NCBI GenBank assembly: GCA_003327435.1
Contig: QOQV01000003.1
Location: forward strand, 1 to 64,000
DNA from: Ignavibacteriota bacterium
GTDB taxonomy: Bacteria; Bacteroidota; Ignavibacteria; UBA10030; BY39
Direction: 5' to 3'
Length of the DNA stretch: 64,000 bases
Positions 28,348 through 35,975 of the stretch are shown one piece after another. The translations under genes were made by a program, and so were the position numbers. Under the pieces are notes generated by a model. That model was not told where the DNA came from and did no database searches. It saw only the letters and a list, made by a program, of their open reading frames with translations. How positions within the stretch are numbered: the first letter of the stretch is position 1; every line of letters begins with the position of its first letter.

Positions 28348-29130
28348 ATGAAACTTGCAGTTGTACAAACAAACCCGATTTTTGGAGATATTCAAAAAAA
28401 CATAGATAATGCAATAAAACTAATGAGTAACACTCCTGCTGACTTTTATGTTCTGCCAGAATTATTTAATACTGGTTATAATTTTTCAAGCAGAAATGAG
28501 CTTGAAAATCTTGCGGAACCAATTGAAGGTCAAACATTTTTTGTGCTTCAAGCTTTTGCTCGTCAAAGACAATGCTATATTGCCTACGGTTTTGCTGAAT
28601 CTGACGGAATTGTATTTTTCAACTCAGCCGCTTTAGTTGGTCCAGAGGGATTAATAGGTTTATACCGAAAAGTTCACCTTTTTTATAGAGAAAAACTTTT
28701 TTTCAAGAAAGGAAATTTAGGATTTCCAGTTTTCAATACGGTGTTTGGAAAAGTAGGAATTATGATTTGCTTCGACTGGTATTTCCCGGAAGCAATGAGA
28801 ACACTTACAATAAAGGGCGCACAACTGGTCGCTCATCCATCAAACCTTGTTTTACCATACTGTCCAGACGCAATGATAACTCGATGTTTGGAAAACAAAG
28901 TTTTTGCTGCAACAGCAGATCGTGTGGGTTCTGAAGAAAATGCAGACATCAAACTCAGCTTTATAGGTAAAAGTGAAATTGTGAGCCCAAAGGGAGAAAT
29001 TCTTTGCAGATTGGATGAAACAAGTGAAGGTGTCGGTCTTGCTGAGATAGACCTATCAGTTGCACTAAATAAAAAACTTAATGAATATAACGAATTGTTT
29101 GAGGATAGAGACCAGAGAAGTTATTTTTAA
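28348..29130 (+). CDS. Carbon-nitrogen hydrolase (nitrilase superfamily)
   Basis: A 260-residue cytosolic enzyme with the Glu-Lys-Cys triad: Glu38 in VLPELFNTGY, Lys108 in YRKVHLFY and Cys141 in IMICFDWYFPE. That length and layout fit omega-amidases and related C-N hydrolases acting on small amides. The exact substrate is unknown. It starts three bases after the AGCS symporter, so it may process the imported compound. Its stop overlaps the stop of the convergent panD gene by four bases. Confidence 0.88.
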   Translation: MKLAVVQTNPIFGDIQKNIDNAIKLMSNTPADFYVLPELFNTGYNFSSRNELENLAEPIEGQTFFVLQAFARQRQCYIAYGFAESDGIVFFNSAALVGPEGLIGLYRKVHLFYREKLFFKKGNLGFPVFNTVFGKVGIMICFDWYFPEAMRTLTIKGAQLVAHPSNLVLPYCPDAMITRCLENKVFAATADRVGSEENADIKLSFIGKSEIVSPKGEILCRLDETSEGVGLAEIDLSVALNKKLNEYNELFEDRDQRSYF

Positions 29131-29504
29131 CACCCCTGTTTGTTAAGGTTTGCTAATTCTTTTTTCGAGTATTTTACAAACTTATTGTTTTTATCTACGA
29201 TTACAATTTTAGGTTTTATAGGTTTCTTTGACAACTGGAAAGTCATAATTATGACTTCGTCCCCTTTTTTGATAAGATGTGCAGCACCTCCATTCATACA
29301 TATCTGTCCAGAATTCTTTTTTCCTTTAATCACATAAGTTTCGAGCCGATTACCATTTGTATTATCCACCACCAGAACTTTTTCATATTCGTCGATATTC
29401 GCTTTTTTCATCAGGGCTTCATCAATTGTAATTGAGCCAACATATTTCAGATTGGCTTCCGTTACTGTGGCATTATGTATTTTTGATTTTAAAAATTGTC
29501 TCAT
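29127..29504 (-). CDS. panD: Aspartate 1-decarboxylase
   Basis: PanD makes beta-alanine for pantothenate, and hence for coenzyme A and the ACP arm. The 125-residue proenzyme self-cleaves between Gly23 and Ser24 in KYVGSITIDE to create the pyruvoyl cofactor. Further family motifs are NRLETYVI (conserved Arg), SGQICMNGGAAHLI and GDEVIIM. Length is normal. The other pantothenate genes are not nearby. Confidence 0.95.
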   Translation of the reverse strand: MRQFLKSKIHNATVTEANLKYVGSITIDEALMKKANIDEYEKVLVVDNTNGNRLETYVIKGKKNSGQICMNGGAAHLIKKGDEVIIMTFQLSKKPIKPKIVIVDKNNKFVKYSKKELANLNKQGC

Positions 29505-29584
29505 ATTAATTGATTTCCATTGTGGATTAATATACGAAAAATAGTGAAAATGTTCAATTTAGTGTTTCAGAGATTTTAAAAAAA

Positions 29585-29956
29585 TTATGAGAAATCAAGC
29601 ATTTCAATGTCTACCTCAGTCAAGCCATATTTTTTCAATATATCTTCATTTTTTAATAATGCTGCTCTTTCTTGATGATAATCATTCGGATGATAAGTTA
29701 TGACAGCATCAGCATAATCTGATGGCATTTTTTCCAATTCTTCTTTTGAAAGTTGAGTTATATCAATATTTTATGTTTTGAAGGTTTTAAATTTTTAGAA
29801 ATTAATATTTTAGATATATTCATAAGTTGATCTAATAATATATGTTATCTATTCCATGCAATATGATCATTGATATGATACTTCTCACCTTGTTTTTAAA
29901 AAATCCTCGTTGTAAATTTCTATACCACCTTCACTAAAATATAATTTATTTTCCAT
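29585..29956 (-). pseudogene. Frameshifted gene remnant
   Basis: Minus-strand fragments in different frames line up into one plausible protein. It starts MENKLYFSEGGIEIYNEDFL (ATG 29956) and is stopped by TGA soon after. In shifted frames come KYHINDHIAWN, then HILLDQLMNISKILISKNLK, then an open 61-codon stretch through LSKEELEKMPSDYADAVITY and VDIEMLDFS to TAA at 29585. Frame changes and stops between blocks show decay. The first block resembles the start of some DNA methyltransferases, which is weak evidence. The remaining blocks are unrecognised. Confidence 0.55.
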
Positions 29957-30115
29957 TATTGAATCTGCTTATTATAAATAAATTCTCTCTTCGTCACTAT
30001 TTGAATAGTACCATCAGATAATTTTATTCATTGTAAATAATCTTTTATAAAAGAAAGCAAAAACCTCTTTAAATTGCAAATTAAATTTCTGTTTATCACA
30101 GTATAATTCCAAAAT
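29957..30115 (-). pseudogene. Second decayed coding remnant upstream of the frameshifted gene
   Basis: Between rtcB and the remnant at 29956 the minus strand carries ELYCDKQKFNLQFKEVFAFF in one frame. DGTIQIVTKREFIYNKQIQ follows in another, ending in a TAA that overlaps the next ATG (TAATG), as in an operon. The pieces look like the end of a former gene. Neither is recognisable, and the whole 29505-30115 gap contains nothing else I can support. Confidence 0.35.
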
Positions 30116-31561
30116 TTATCCTTTCATTACCGCAATTGGCGTCATCTTAGCAACTTTTTTTGCAATTCCGGCATTGTGTACTACTTCCACAACCTCACTA
30201 ACATTCTTATATGCATCGGGCTTCTCTTCAGTTAATCCTGATTTTGTCTGAGCACGAACCAGAATATTTTGCGACTTCATCTGTTGTAAAAGTTTTTCAG
30301 CACTTGTCTCACGCTTTGCCTGTGCACGACTCATTGCTCTGCCGGCACCATGACAACTTGAACCAAAAGTTTCCTTCATTGCCTGTTCGGTTCCAACAAG
30401 TACATACGAACAGGTTCCCATACTTCCAGGTATCAAAACCGGTTGTCCAAATTTTTGAAGTTCCTCGGGCAATGCTTTATGTCCTTTCGGAAACGCACGC
30501 GTCGCACCCTTGCGATGAACAAGTACCTTCTTTTTTCCACCATCGGTGCCAAATATCTCTGGATCAATATCATGCTCTTCAAACTTTGCAATGTTATGAC
30601 AAACATCATAAACAATTTTCAAATCTCCGTTTCCCATAATTCGCTGAAATGCTTCACGAGTCCAGTGCGTAATCATCTGTCGGTTTGCAAAAGCAAAATT
30701 GGCAGCAGCAGCCATCGCTGCTAAATAGTCCTTACCTTCCTTCGATTTAATTGGAACGCATGCAAGTTGCCGATCTACAACTTTAATTCCGTACTTTTTC
30801 ATACCTTCCTGCATTATATCAAGATAATCAGTACAAACCTGATGACCGAGCCCTCTTGATCCACTATGAATTAAAACTACAATTTGATTTTTCCGCATTC
30901 CAAAATTTTTTGCAGTTTCTTCATCATAAACTTCCGAAACAACCTGTATCTCAAGAAAATGATTCCCAGAACCAAGCGTTCCGAGCTGGTCATGTCCTCT
31001 CTCTTTAGCGCGTGAACTTACAAGTGATGGATCGGCTCCAGGAATTTTTCCATATTCTTCAATATGTTTTAAATCTTCTTCGTTACCATAACCATTTCGG
31101 ACAGCCCAGGAAGCACCGTCTATCAAGACATTGTCCAACTCAGCTTTTGTCACCTCAAGTAAACCACTTCGTCCTGTACCACAAGGTATATCTCTGAATA
31201 ATTGATTTAAAAGTTGTTCCAACTTTGGTCTGACTTCATTTTCCATAAAAGGGCTGGATAGAAGTCGAACACCACAATTAATATCAAAACCAACACCTCC
31301 AGCCGATACAACACCTTCTTCAATATCTGCTGCTGCAACTCCACCAATACAGAAACCATATCCCTGATGTGCATCAGGCATTGCAAGAGAACGACCAATC
31401 ATACCTGGAAGTGTTGCAACGTTTGCAACCTGCTCTTTAGTTTGATCCTTCTCAATGTGTTTGATCATCTCTTCGTCTGCATATATCAAGCCATCAATCC
31501 GCATCCCCGTTTTATAACTTTTTGGAATTAAAAACCTATAATCATCTATTTTTTGTATCAT
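30116..31561 (-). CDS. rtcB: RNA-splicing ligase RtcB
   Basis: RtcB joins RNA 2',3'-cyclic-phosphate or 3'-phosphate ends to 5'-OH ends using GTP and manganese. The 481-residue protein has metal ligands in GGVGFDINCGVRLL, GSGNHFLEIQ and LIHSGSRGLGHQV, the KGATRAFPKG nucleotide region and the guanylylated histidine in SSCHGAGRAMSR (about residue 403). The C-terminal YKNVSEVVEVVHNAGIA is standard. It is the second gene of an archease-rtcB pair, 18 bases downstream of archease, and has a strong ribosome binding site. Confidence 0.96.
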   Translation of the reverse strand: MIQKIDDYRFLIPKSYKTGMRIDGLIYADEEMIKHIEKDQTKEQVANVATLPGMIGRSLAMPDAHQGYGFCIGGVAAADIEEGVVSAGGVGFDINCGVRLLSSPFMENEVRPKLEQLLNQLFRDIPCGTGRSGLLEVTKAELDNVLIDGASWAVRNGYGNEEDLKHIEEYGKIPGADPSLVSSRAKERGHDQLGTLGSGNHFLEIQVVSEVYDEETAKNFGMRKNQIVVLIHSGSRGLGHQVCTDYLDIMQEGMKKYGIKVVDRQLACVPIKSKEGKDYLAAMAAAANFAFANRQMITHWTREAFQRIMGNGDLKIVYDVCHNIAKFEEHDIDPEIFGTDGGKKKVLVHRKGATRAFPKGHKALPEELQKFGQPVLIPGSMGTCSYVLVGTEQAMKETFGSSCHGAGRAMSRAQAKRETSAEKLLQQMKSQNILVRAQTKSGLTEEKPDAYKNVSEVVEVVHNAGIAKKVAKMTPIAVMKG

Positions 31562-31567
31562 ATTATT

Positions 31568-31575
31568 CCCTCCTT
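31568..31575 (-). promoter_or_regulatory. Ribosome binding site of rtcB
   Basis: On the minus strand AAGGAGGG lies six bases before the rtcB ATG. It is the best Shine-Dalgarno match I saw in the window and sits wholly in the archease-rtcB gap. Confidence 0.7.
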
Positions 31576-31579
31576 TTGA

Positions 31580-31999
31580 TTAAATATCTAAAAAAACTCT
31601 AACCAATCCTCGTTCGGAATTTTCACAAACCAGTATCTGATGATATGTAACTGCTTTAACATCAAGCTTTGTCTGATGTTTTTGATTATTAAATATTTCA
31701 CCTTTTACTTCAGCTTTTAAAAAGTTTGGATTTAAATCCTCAATATCGAATTCACAGCATACAAAATTATCACCATCATATAAATACAAAATTTCACTCA
31801 ACCACTTAACCAGCAGATGTTCATAATCAGATGCTTTTATTTCGATTTTTCTGTGCTGTATTGGTTCAACAGTTGTTAGATCCAATATAATAGAATTTAG
31901 TGCAATTGCAGCTTCTTCGAAAGCTTCTTTTAGATTTTTTCCATAAGCTTCGATGCCCATATCAGCAGGATGATCCAATATCACATAACCGCGTTTCAT
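31580..31999 (-). CDS. Archease, RtcB activating protein
   Basis: Archease promotes RtcB guanylylation and multiple turnover. The 139-residue form (ATG 31999) starts MKRGYVILDHPADMGIEAYG, with the conserved HPADMG-type acidic site. It ends with KAVTYHQILV and GLVRVFLDI, the metal-site region of the family. A TTG at 32020 would add seven residues, but the ATG matches the family start better. The gene directly precedes rtcB, the conserved RNA-repair pairing seen in many bacteria and archaea. Confidence 0.93.
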   Translation of the reverse strand: MKRGYVILDHPADMGIEAYGKNLKEAFEEAAIALNSIILDLTTVEPIQHRKIEIKASDYEHLLVKWLSEILYLYDGDNFVCCEFDIEDLNPNFLKAEVKGEIFNNQKHQTKLDVKAVTYHQILVCENSERGLVRVFLDI

Positions 32000-32101
32000 A
32001 TCAATAAAATAATCAATCAAACAGTTAATAGCAAAATTTGCATTTCCTTGAAAAAATAACGAAATTTTAGAAAATTTTCGTTAAAAAACCTCAATTTCAA
32101 T

Positions 32102-32437
32102 ATGAAAACAAATATCTGGATGGTTTTATTCATTTCTGTAACAATACTTGCGGCAGTTGTTATTGCATATCAGGATTTAAGAAGAGCTGATCAACCACTG
32201 ATTTATTATAAGGAAAAATATGAAGAACTTCAGCGTGCTTACATAGAATTAGCAAAATCACATTCGTATATCCTTGAAACCATTATGAAAAACAATGTAA
32301 ATATTCAACCATATCTTGCAGATTTTGCTAACAAACCTCCTGAAGAGTTTAATGAATATTTAAGGCGCCGTATTGTTGCAATGCAACTTGAAATTGAACG
32401 TTTAGAATATGAAAAACAAAAACTAATCCAAAAATAA
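32102..32437 (+). CDS. Small membrane-anchored coiled-coil protein
   Basis: A 111-residue protein with one N-terminal membrane helix (about residues 6-23) and then charged, heptad-like sequence: YYKEKYEELQRAYIELAKSH and a second helix IVAMQLEIERLEYEKQKLIQ. No family is recognised. It lies 14 bases before pta and divergent from archease (about 100 bases between starts), so it probably shares a promoter region with, and a transcript including, pta. Confidence 0.65.
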   Translation: MKTNIWMVLFISVTILAAVVIAYQDLRRADQPLIYYKEKYEELQRAYIELAKSHSYILETIMKNNVNIQPYLADFANKPPEEFNEYLRRRIVAMQLEIERLEYEKQKLIQK

Positions 32438-32451
32438 ACTGAAAGGAAATA

Positions 32452-33435
32452 ATGGTACCCTCTGAATTATTATCTTCGATTAAAGAAAATGCAAAGAAAC
32501 ACAAAAAAACAATCGTTCTTCCTGATGCTCTTGATGAAAGAGCCATCAAAGCAAGTAGAATTATTTTAGATGAAGGTATTGCCAATCCAATTTTAATTGG
32601 TGACGAATCTCAAATTAGAGCCAAAGCCGAGAACTTAAATGTATCGCTTCAAGGAATTAGAGTTGTTGATCCGAAAAAGTCAGACAAATTAAGCGACTTC
32701 TCTCATATATTTTATAATCTCAGAAAAGAGAAGGGGATTACTTTTGAAGATGCGCAAAAGATAATGACAAATCCGCTTTACTTTGGAGCAATGATGGTTC
32801 GAGAAGGTATGGCTCATGGAAGCGTTGCTGGTTCAATTTCTACAACCGGCGATGTATTAAGAGCCGCAATACAAGTTATAGGAATGAAAGAAGGAATTAA
32901 CATTGTTTCTTCCTTTTTCCTGATGGTATTTCCACATAAAGTTTTCTCATTTGCTGATTGTGCTGTGGTTCCGGATCCAACTGTAGAACAACTTGCTGAT
33001 ATTGCAATTTCAACTGCAGAGAACCATCAGAAACTTACTGGTGAAGAGCCAAGAGTTGCTATGCTTTCATTTTCAACAAAGGGCAGCGCTTCACATCCAT
33101 TTGTTGAGAAAGTACAGAATGCTACAGAAATTGTTAGGAAAAAAGCACCGAACCTAATTGTGGATGGCGAATTGCAACTTGATGCAGCGATAGTCCCAAA
33201 AGTTGCACAATCGAAAGCACCAGGAAGTCCAGTTCAGGGAAATGCAAATGTGCTGATATTCCCTGATTTAGATGCAGGTAACATCGGATACAAACTTGCT
33301 CAGCGACTCGGTGGAGCCGAGGCTATTGGTCCGATTGTGCAGGGTTTAAAAAAACCGGCATTCGACTTATCTCGTGGTTGTAGTGTGGAAGATATTGTTA
33401 ACACAACAGCAATAAACTGTGCAATGAGTATTTAA
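32452..33435 (+). CDS. pta: Phosphate acetyltransferase
   Basis: This enzyme interconverts acetyl-CoA and acetyl phosphate. The 327-residue short form contains only the catalytic PTA_PTB domain: [18 protein letters not shown] near the start, [47 protein letters not shown] and [21 protein letters not shown] near the end. Acetate kinase is not adjacent. It begins after an AAAGGAAATA ribosome binding site and is followed five bases later by the acyltransferase-like membrane protein. Confidence 0.94.
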   Translation: MVPSELLSSIKENAKKHKKTIVLPDALDERAIKASRIILDEGIANPILIGDESQIRAKAENLNVSLQGIRVVDPKKSDKLSDFSHIFYNLRKEKGITFEDAQKIMTNPLYFGAMMVREGMAHGSVAGSISTTGDVLRAAIQVIGMKEGINIVSSFFLMVFPHKVFSFADCAVVPDPTVEQLADIAISTAENHQKLTGEEPRVAMLSFSTKGSASHPFVEKVQNATEIVRKKAPNLIVDGELQLDAAIVPKVAQSKAPGSPVQGNANVLIFPDLDAGNIGYKLAQRLGGAEAIGPIVQGLKKPAFDLSRGCSVEDIVNTTAINCAMSI

Positions 33436-33440
33436 AAATA

Positions 33441-34595
33441 ATGCATCAGTCAGGTACCAAAACCAGATATTTGTTCATTGATTTGTACCGTGGACTTGTT
33501 GTAATTTTCATGCTTGAGGGGCATTTATTTCGTGAATTACTGCATCAGGATGTAATTAAAACTTCATTTTTCCAATTTCATGATTTATTTCACGGTATAA
33601 GTGCCCCTGCGTTTTTGTTTGGCTCAGGTTTGACATTCGTCCTGTCTACTCGAAAAAGATGGGAAGATTATCATCACTGGGATCCACCATTCGCCCGCCG
33701 ATTAGGAAGGATACTTACAATTTTGTTTTTAGGCTACGCTTTACACCTGCCATTCCTATCTGCTAAAAAACTATTTACCGAAGGTAAATTTGAACATTAC
33801 CTGCAATTATTTCAAAGCGATGTTTTACAATGCATCGGTTTTGGACTTTTAATTCTTCATGCATTGTTGTTTTTTTTCAAAACAGAAAGAAGATTTTATG
33901 GATTGGTATTATCTGCCACAGTTGCAATTCCACTTTTAACTCCATTAATTTGGGAAGTTGATTTTTCGGAACATTTTCCAATCTATATTGCACAATTATT
34001 AAATAGCAAATATGGATCGATTTTTCCTCTCTTTCCTTTTGTGGGGTTTCTATTCGCCGGAGTTATTGTTTCCTGGGAGTTTATGTATGCAGTCGAGCAC
34101 AAACGAGAACACAAGTTTATGAAACGATTTCTCTATTTAGGAGTTGTTTTTGTGCTTTTTGGTTTGTTGATGGATGCTCTTCCGTTTCAGATTTATCCTG
34201 TATATAATTTCTGGTATACAAGTCCAAATTATTTTCTTATTAGAATCGGGGCGCTTTTATTTCTTTTTGGATTAATCTGGAAAATTACAGAAAAAATAAA
34301 AAATCCACCCAAATGGATAACAATACTTGGCAAAGAATCATTATTAGTTTATGTAGTACATCTGATAATTTTATATGGATCAGTGATAAATCCATTTATT
34401 AGTTTAAAAACTATATTTGGAACAAACTTACAAATTGTTGAAACAATTCCAATATTTATTGGATTTGCAATTTTAATGATTGCCTTAGCATTTTTATGGA
34501 GTTATCTGAAAGAAAATAAACATAATTTATATAGAATCATTCAAATTACAATAGCGGCTATTTTTTTGACAATATTTTTTTCACTCGAATATTAG
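33441..34595 (+). CDS. HGSNAT-like (DUF1624) membrane acyltransferase
   Basis: A 384-residue protein with about ten hydrophobic helices. The N terminus RYLFIDLYRGLVVIFMLEGHLFRE and the next block GISAPAFLFGSGLTFVLSTRK resemble the heparan-alpha-glucosaminide N-acetyltransferase catalytic family (DUF1624) and other membrane acyltransferases. A conserved histidine is visible in the first helix. These proteins move acetyl groups across membranes onto sugars. Its position right after pta, which produces or uses acetyl-CoA, is suggestive but not proof. Substrate unknown. Confidence 0.75.
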   Translation: MHQSGTKTRYLFIDLYRGLVVIFMLEGHLFRELLHQDVIKTSFFQFHDLFHGISAPAFLFGSGLTFVLSTRKRWEDYHHWDPPFARRLGRILTILFLGYALHLPFLSAKKLFTEGKFEHYLQLFQSDVLQCIGFGLLILHALLFFFKTERRFYGLVLSATVAIPLLTPLIWEVDFSEHFPIYIAQLLNSKYGSIFPLFPFVGFLFAGVIVSWEFMYAVEHKREHKFMKRFLYLGVVFVLFGLLMDALPFQIYPVYNFWYTSPNYFLIRIGALLFLFGLIWKITEKIKNPPKWITILGKESLLVYVVHLIILYGSVINPFISLKTIFGTNLQIVETIPIFIGFAILMIALAFLWSYLKENKHNLYRIIQITIAAIFLTIFFSLEY

Positions 34596-34899
34596 AAGGA
34601 TTTTGCAACAACTACCCAAAATAATAATAAACATATTACCTGTAATAATTTTTTATCAAAGCTCCGTTTTAACAATCTCCCCATTTAGATGCAATAACCA
34701 CAAATAACTTCTAATATTTTCCTTATCTCTCCTTAAAACTTACAAAATCACCAATATTCCATCGATAATTATTGTAATCAGTTATTAGTTTAAATAATTA
34801 AAGATAACTTAATATTTCCATAACATATCAGTAATAGATGAATCTTATATTGATACCGGTAAAAATTAATAATTATGTAAATCAAAATAATCTATTATT
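34596..34899. other. AT-rich intergenic gap, nothing recognised
   Basis: This 304-base stretch has no convincing frame on either strand and no strong hairpin or tRNA-like fold. It must include the promoter of the phosphoesterase gene at 34900. The sequence is so AT-rich that chance promoter matches are uninformative. Confidence 0.6.
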
Positions 34900-35709
34900 A
34901 TGTATACGAACGAAAAAAATCTCTCAAATTACATACAGCAAAACAATAACGGACACAGAGAAAATTCAATATATGTTGATTCTAATGGTGTTCTATCAAA
35001 TATAAATTTTTTAACAGAAGTATATACTAAACCTCATGTTGATACAATTATAATATCTGATATACATCTCGGTTCAGCTGTTTCAAGAGCGGGTGAATTA
35101 ATTAAACTGCTTGAAAATTACTCATTCCGACAGTTAATACTAAACGGCGACATTTTCGATGATTTGAATTTTAAAAGATTTCGAGATGAAGATTGGGAAT
35201 TGCTAAGATACCTGCGAATTTTTTCTAAAGATAACGCAAAGAAAATTATCTGGATAATAGGAAACCACGATGGGGATACAAAGTTCTTGTCAGATCTTCT
35301 TGGAATAAGAATATATGAGAAATATTTCTGGCGATACAATTCAAAAACTTACTTAGCCATTCATGGGCATCAATTCGATGATTTCCTTTATAAACATACT
35401 ATAATTAGTAACATTTCATCCTGGATTTATTATCTCATTCAGAGATTGGATGGAGAAAGCCAAAGCTTAAGTCGCTTCATAAAACGTGCAAGTAAATCAT
35501 GGTTAAAAGTATCGAATAAAGTTGCGATGCGAGCTTTGAACCACGCTCAAACAAACAATGCTGATGTTGTTATTTGTGGGCACATTCATCAGGCAAAATA
35601 TCAAAAAAATGGATCTACCGAATATTATAATTCTGGATGCTGGACAGATAAACCTTCACATTATATTACCATTGATTCAACAAATGGAATAACATTAAAT
35701 CAATTATAA
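34900..35709 (+). CDS. Calcineurin-like phosphoesterase (LpxH-like)
   Basis: A 269-residue metallophosphoesterase with the full metal-binding set: IISDIHLGSA, LNGDIFDDLN, IIGNHDGD, AIHGHQFDDF and VICGHIHQAK, ending in YYNSGCWTD. This arrangement matches UDP-2,3-diacylglucosamine pyrophosphatase-like proteins of Bacteroidota, which act in lipid A synthesis, but other small phosphodiesters are possible. An N-terminal extension of about 45 residues precedes the domain and is of unknown use. The gene appears monocistronic. Confidence 0.85.
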   Translation: MYTNEKNLSNYIQQNNNGHRENSIYVDSNGVLSNINFLTEVYTKPHVDTIIISDIHLGSAVSRAGELIKLLENYSFRQLILNGDIFDDLNFKRFRDEDWELLRYLRIFSKDNAKKIIWIIGNHDGDTKFLSDLLGIRIYEKYFWRYNSKTYLAIHGHQFDDFLYKHTIISNISSWIYYLIQRLDGESQSLSRFIKRASKSWLKVSNKVAMRALNHAQTNNADVVICGHIHQAKYQKNGSTEYYNSGCWTDKPSHYITIDSTNGITLNQL

Positions 35710-35975
35710 AGATAATTTTCAACTTATTGTTAAGTAACAAATAATTTACAACATCAAAGCAAATCTCTAAAAATTTTTGGTCTTGAGAATTACCCGTTAT
35801 AAAAAACCTCCAAATTTTACTGATATGAGAAGCAATTTCCAAATATTTGGCGCTGATTACTGTGATTTCAATAATTTATAAACTTAACAATTTTTTAACA
35901 TTACCTGCATTATTTCTTAACATACAAAATTTATATTATGGCGTAATTATTCATTTAAAAAAAATTAAAAATAAT

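Noticed and set aside
35847-35975. 43-residue N-terminal extension of the TonB receptor
   Set aside because: The ATG at 35976 gives a normal signal peptide directly before the regulatory-like domain. The upstream part adds a second hydrophobic segment and has no ribosome binding site.
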